A stretch of DNA of 14,759 nt, taken from NCBI GenBank assembly GCA_016793565.1, contig JAEUMA010000353.1:1-14759 (forward strand), in the 5' to 3' direction. The notes under the pieces are model-generated. The model was not told where the DNA came from. It saw nothing but the letters and a program-made list of their open reading frames with translations, and made no database searches. This DNA comes from Rhizobiaceae bacterium (lineage in GTDB: Bacteria; Pseudomonadota; Alphaproteobacteria; Rhizobiales; Rhizobiaceae). Of this stretch, positions 14,367 through 14,759 are shown piece by piece. A program made the position numbers and the translations under genes. How positions within the stretch are numbered: the stretch's first letter is position 1; each line of letters opens with the position of its first letter.

Positions 14367-14759
14367 ATGACTGACTTCCTGGAACTGGCGAACAGGTACT
14401 TTCCCTACATTCTTCGCGGCGCGGTCATTACCCTGGAACTGACGCTTGTCGCGCTGGCGGGAAGCATCGCCATTGGGCTCGTCGTCGCGTTCGCGCGCAT
14501 GAGTCCCGCCCGCTGGCTCCGGGCGCCGGCCATCGTCTATATAGAGATCATCCGCGCCACGCCGGCCCTGCTTCAGCTTTTCATCATCTACTTCGGTCTC
14601 ACCAGTTTCGGCGTTCGTCTCGATCCCTTCACAGCCGCGGCGCTGACCTTGTCGGTGATCGGCGGGGCCTACGCGGCGGAGGTCTTTAGGGCTGGTATCG
14701 AGGCCGTCGACAAGGGGCAGTACGAGGCCGCCCGTAGCCTGGGAATGCCGGCTCCGCTG
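14367..14759 (+). CDS. Amino-acid-type ABC transporter permease, HisM/GlnP-like (partial)
   Basis: The first 131 codons of an inner-membrane permease are present; the frame is open to the window edge. A hydrophobic segment lies at about 15-42. The family sequence RATPALLQLFIIYFGL follows at about 64-79 (compare RGTPLLVQLFLIYFGL in relatives). A further hydrophobic stretch covers the GGAYAAEVFRAGIEAV region, with EAARSLGM of the EAA loop near the break. The ATG at 14367 has a weak GGGA upstream at a spacing of about 11 bases. It is the channel for the binding protein encoded before it; a partner permease and an ATPase are expected beyond the edge. Substrate follows the binding protein and is unknown. 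Confidence 0.92.
   Translation, partial: MTDFLELANRYFPYILRGAVITLELTLVALAGSIAIGLVVAFARMSPARWLRAPAIVYIEIIRATPALLQLFIIYFGLTSFGVRLDPFTAAALTLSVIGGAYAAEVFRAGIEAVDKGQYEAARSLGMPAPL

Overview
The window is GC-rich and almost fully coding, with GTG and TTG starts, ABC transporter operons and LacI-type regulators. This fits a soil- or plant-associated alphaproteobacterium, probably of the Hyphomicrobiales (rhizobial type). The taxon is inferred from gene content and composition; no rRNA or other marker is present. I see no tRNA, IS element, CRISPR array or phage gene.

Layout. (1) 1-235 is the 3' end of a cyclopropane-fatty-acid-synthase-like gene. It converges on, and overlaps by 26 bp, a short-chain dehydrogenase on the minus strand (210-989). 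(2) A nucleoside hydrolase-like gene (1100-2062, +) diverges from the dehydrogenase and abuts a minus-strand LacI regulator (2059-3111). (3) That regulator diverges from a complete polyamine-type (PotABCD-like) ABC importer at 3336-7223: binding protein, two permeases, ATPase. A LacI-style operator (3243-3256), nested in a larger inverted repeat, lies in the divergent intergenic region. (4) 7388-11246 is a complete sulfate/thiosulfate importer, sbp-cysT-cysW-cysA, with a terminator-like hairpin between sbp and cysT. (5) 11350-12405 is a second LacI regulator. It is followed by an operon that begins with a DHDPS/NAL-family lyase (12504-13403), then a family-3 (polar amino acid type) binding protein (13466-14311) and a HisM/GlnP-type permease that runs off the window (14367-). 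A perfect 16-bp palindrome (12477-12492) touches the lyase Shine-Dalgarno and is the obvious operator.

How they work together. Two regulator-plus-uptake-plus-enzyme cassettes flank an ordinary sulfate importer. Cassette A (dehydrogenase, nucleoside hydrolase, LacI, PotABCD-like importer) looks like uptake and breakdown of an amine- or nucleoside-like compound. Cassette B (LacI, DHDPS-like lyase, PAAT-type importer) looks like uptake and cleavage of a small acid. In both cassettes key family residues are changed: the nucleoside hydrolase lacks the HD-motif His and the ribose-binding Glu; the lyase lacks the GTTGE, YY and YNxP motifs; the cassette B binding protein has Trp where relatives have the ammonium-binding Asp. 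The families are therefore clear but the substrates are not, and these two cassettes are the most likely places for undescribed chemistry.
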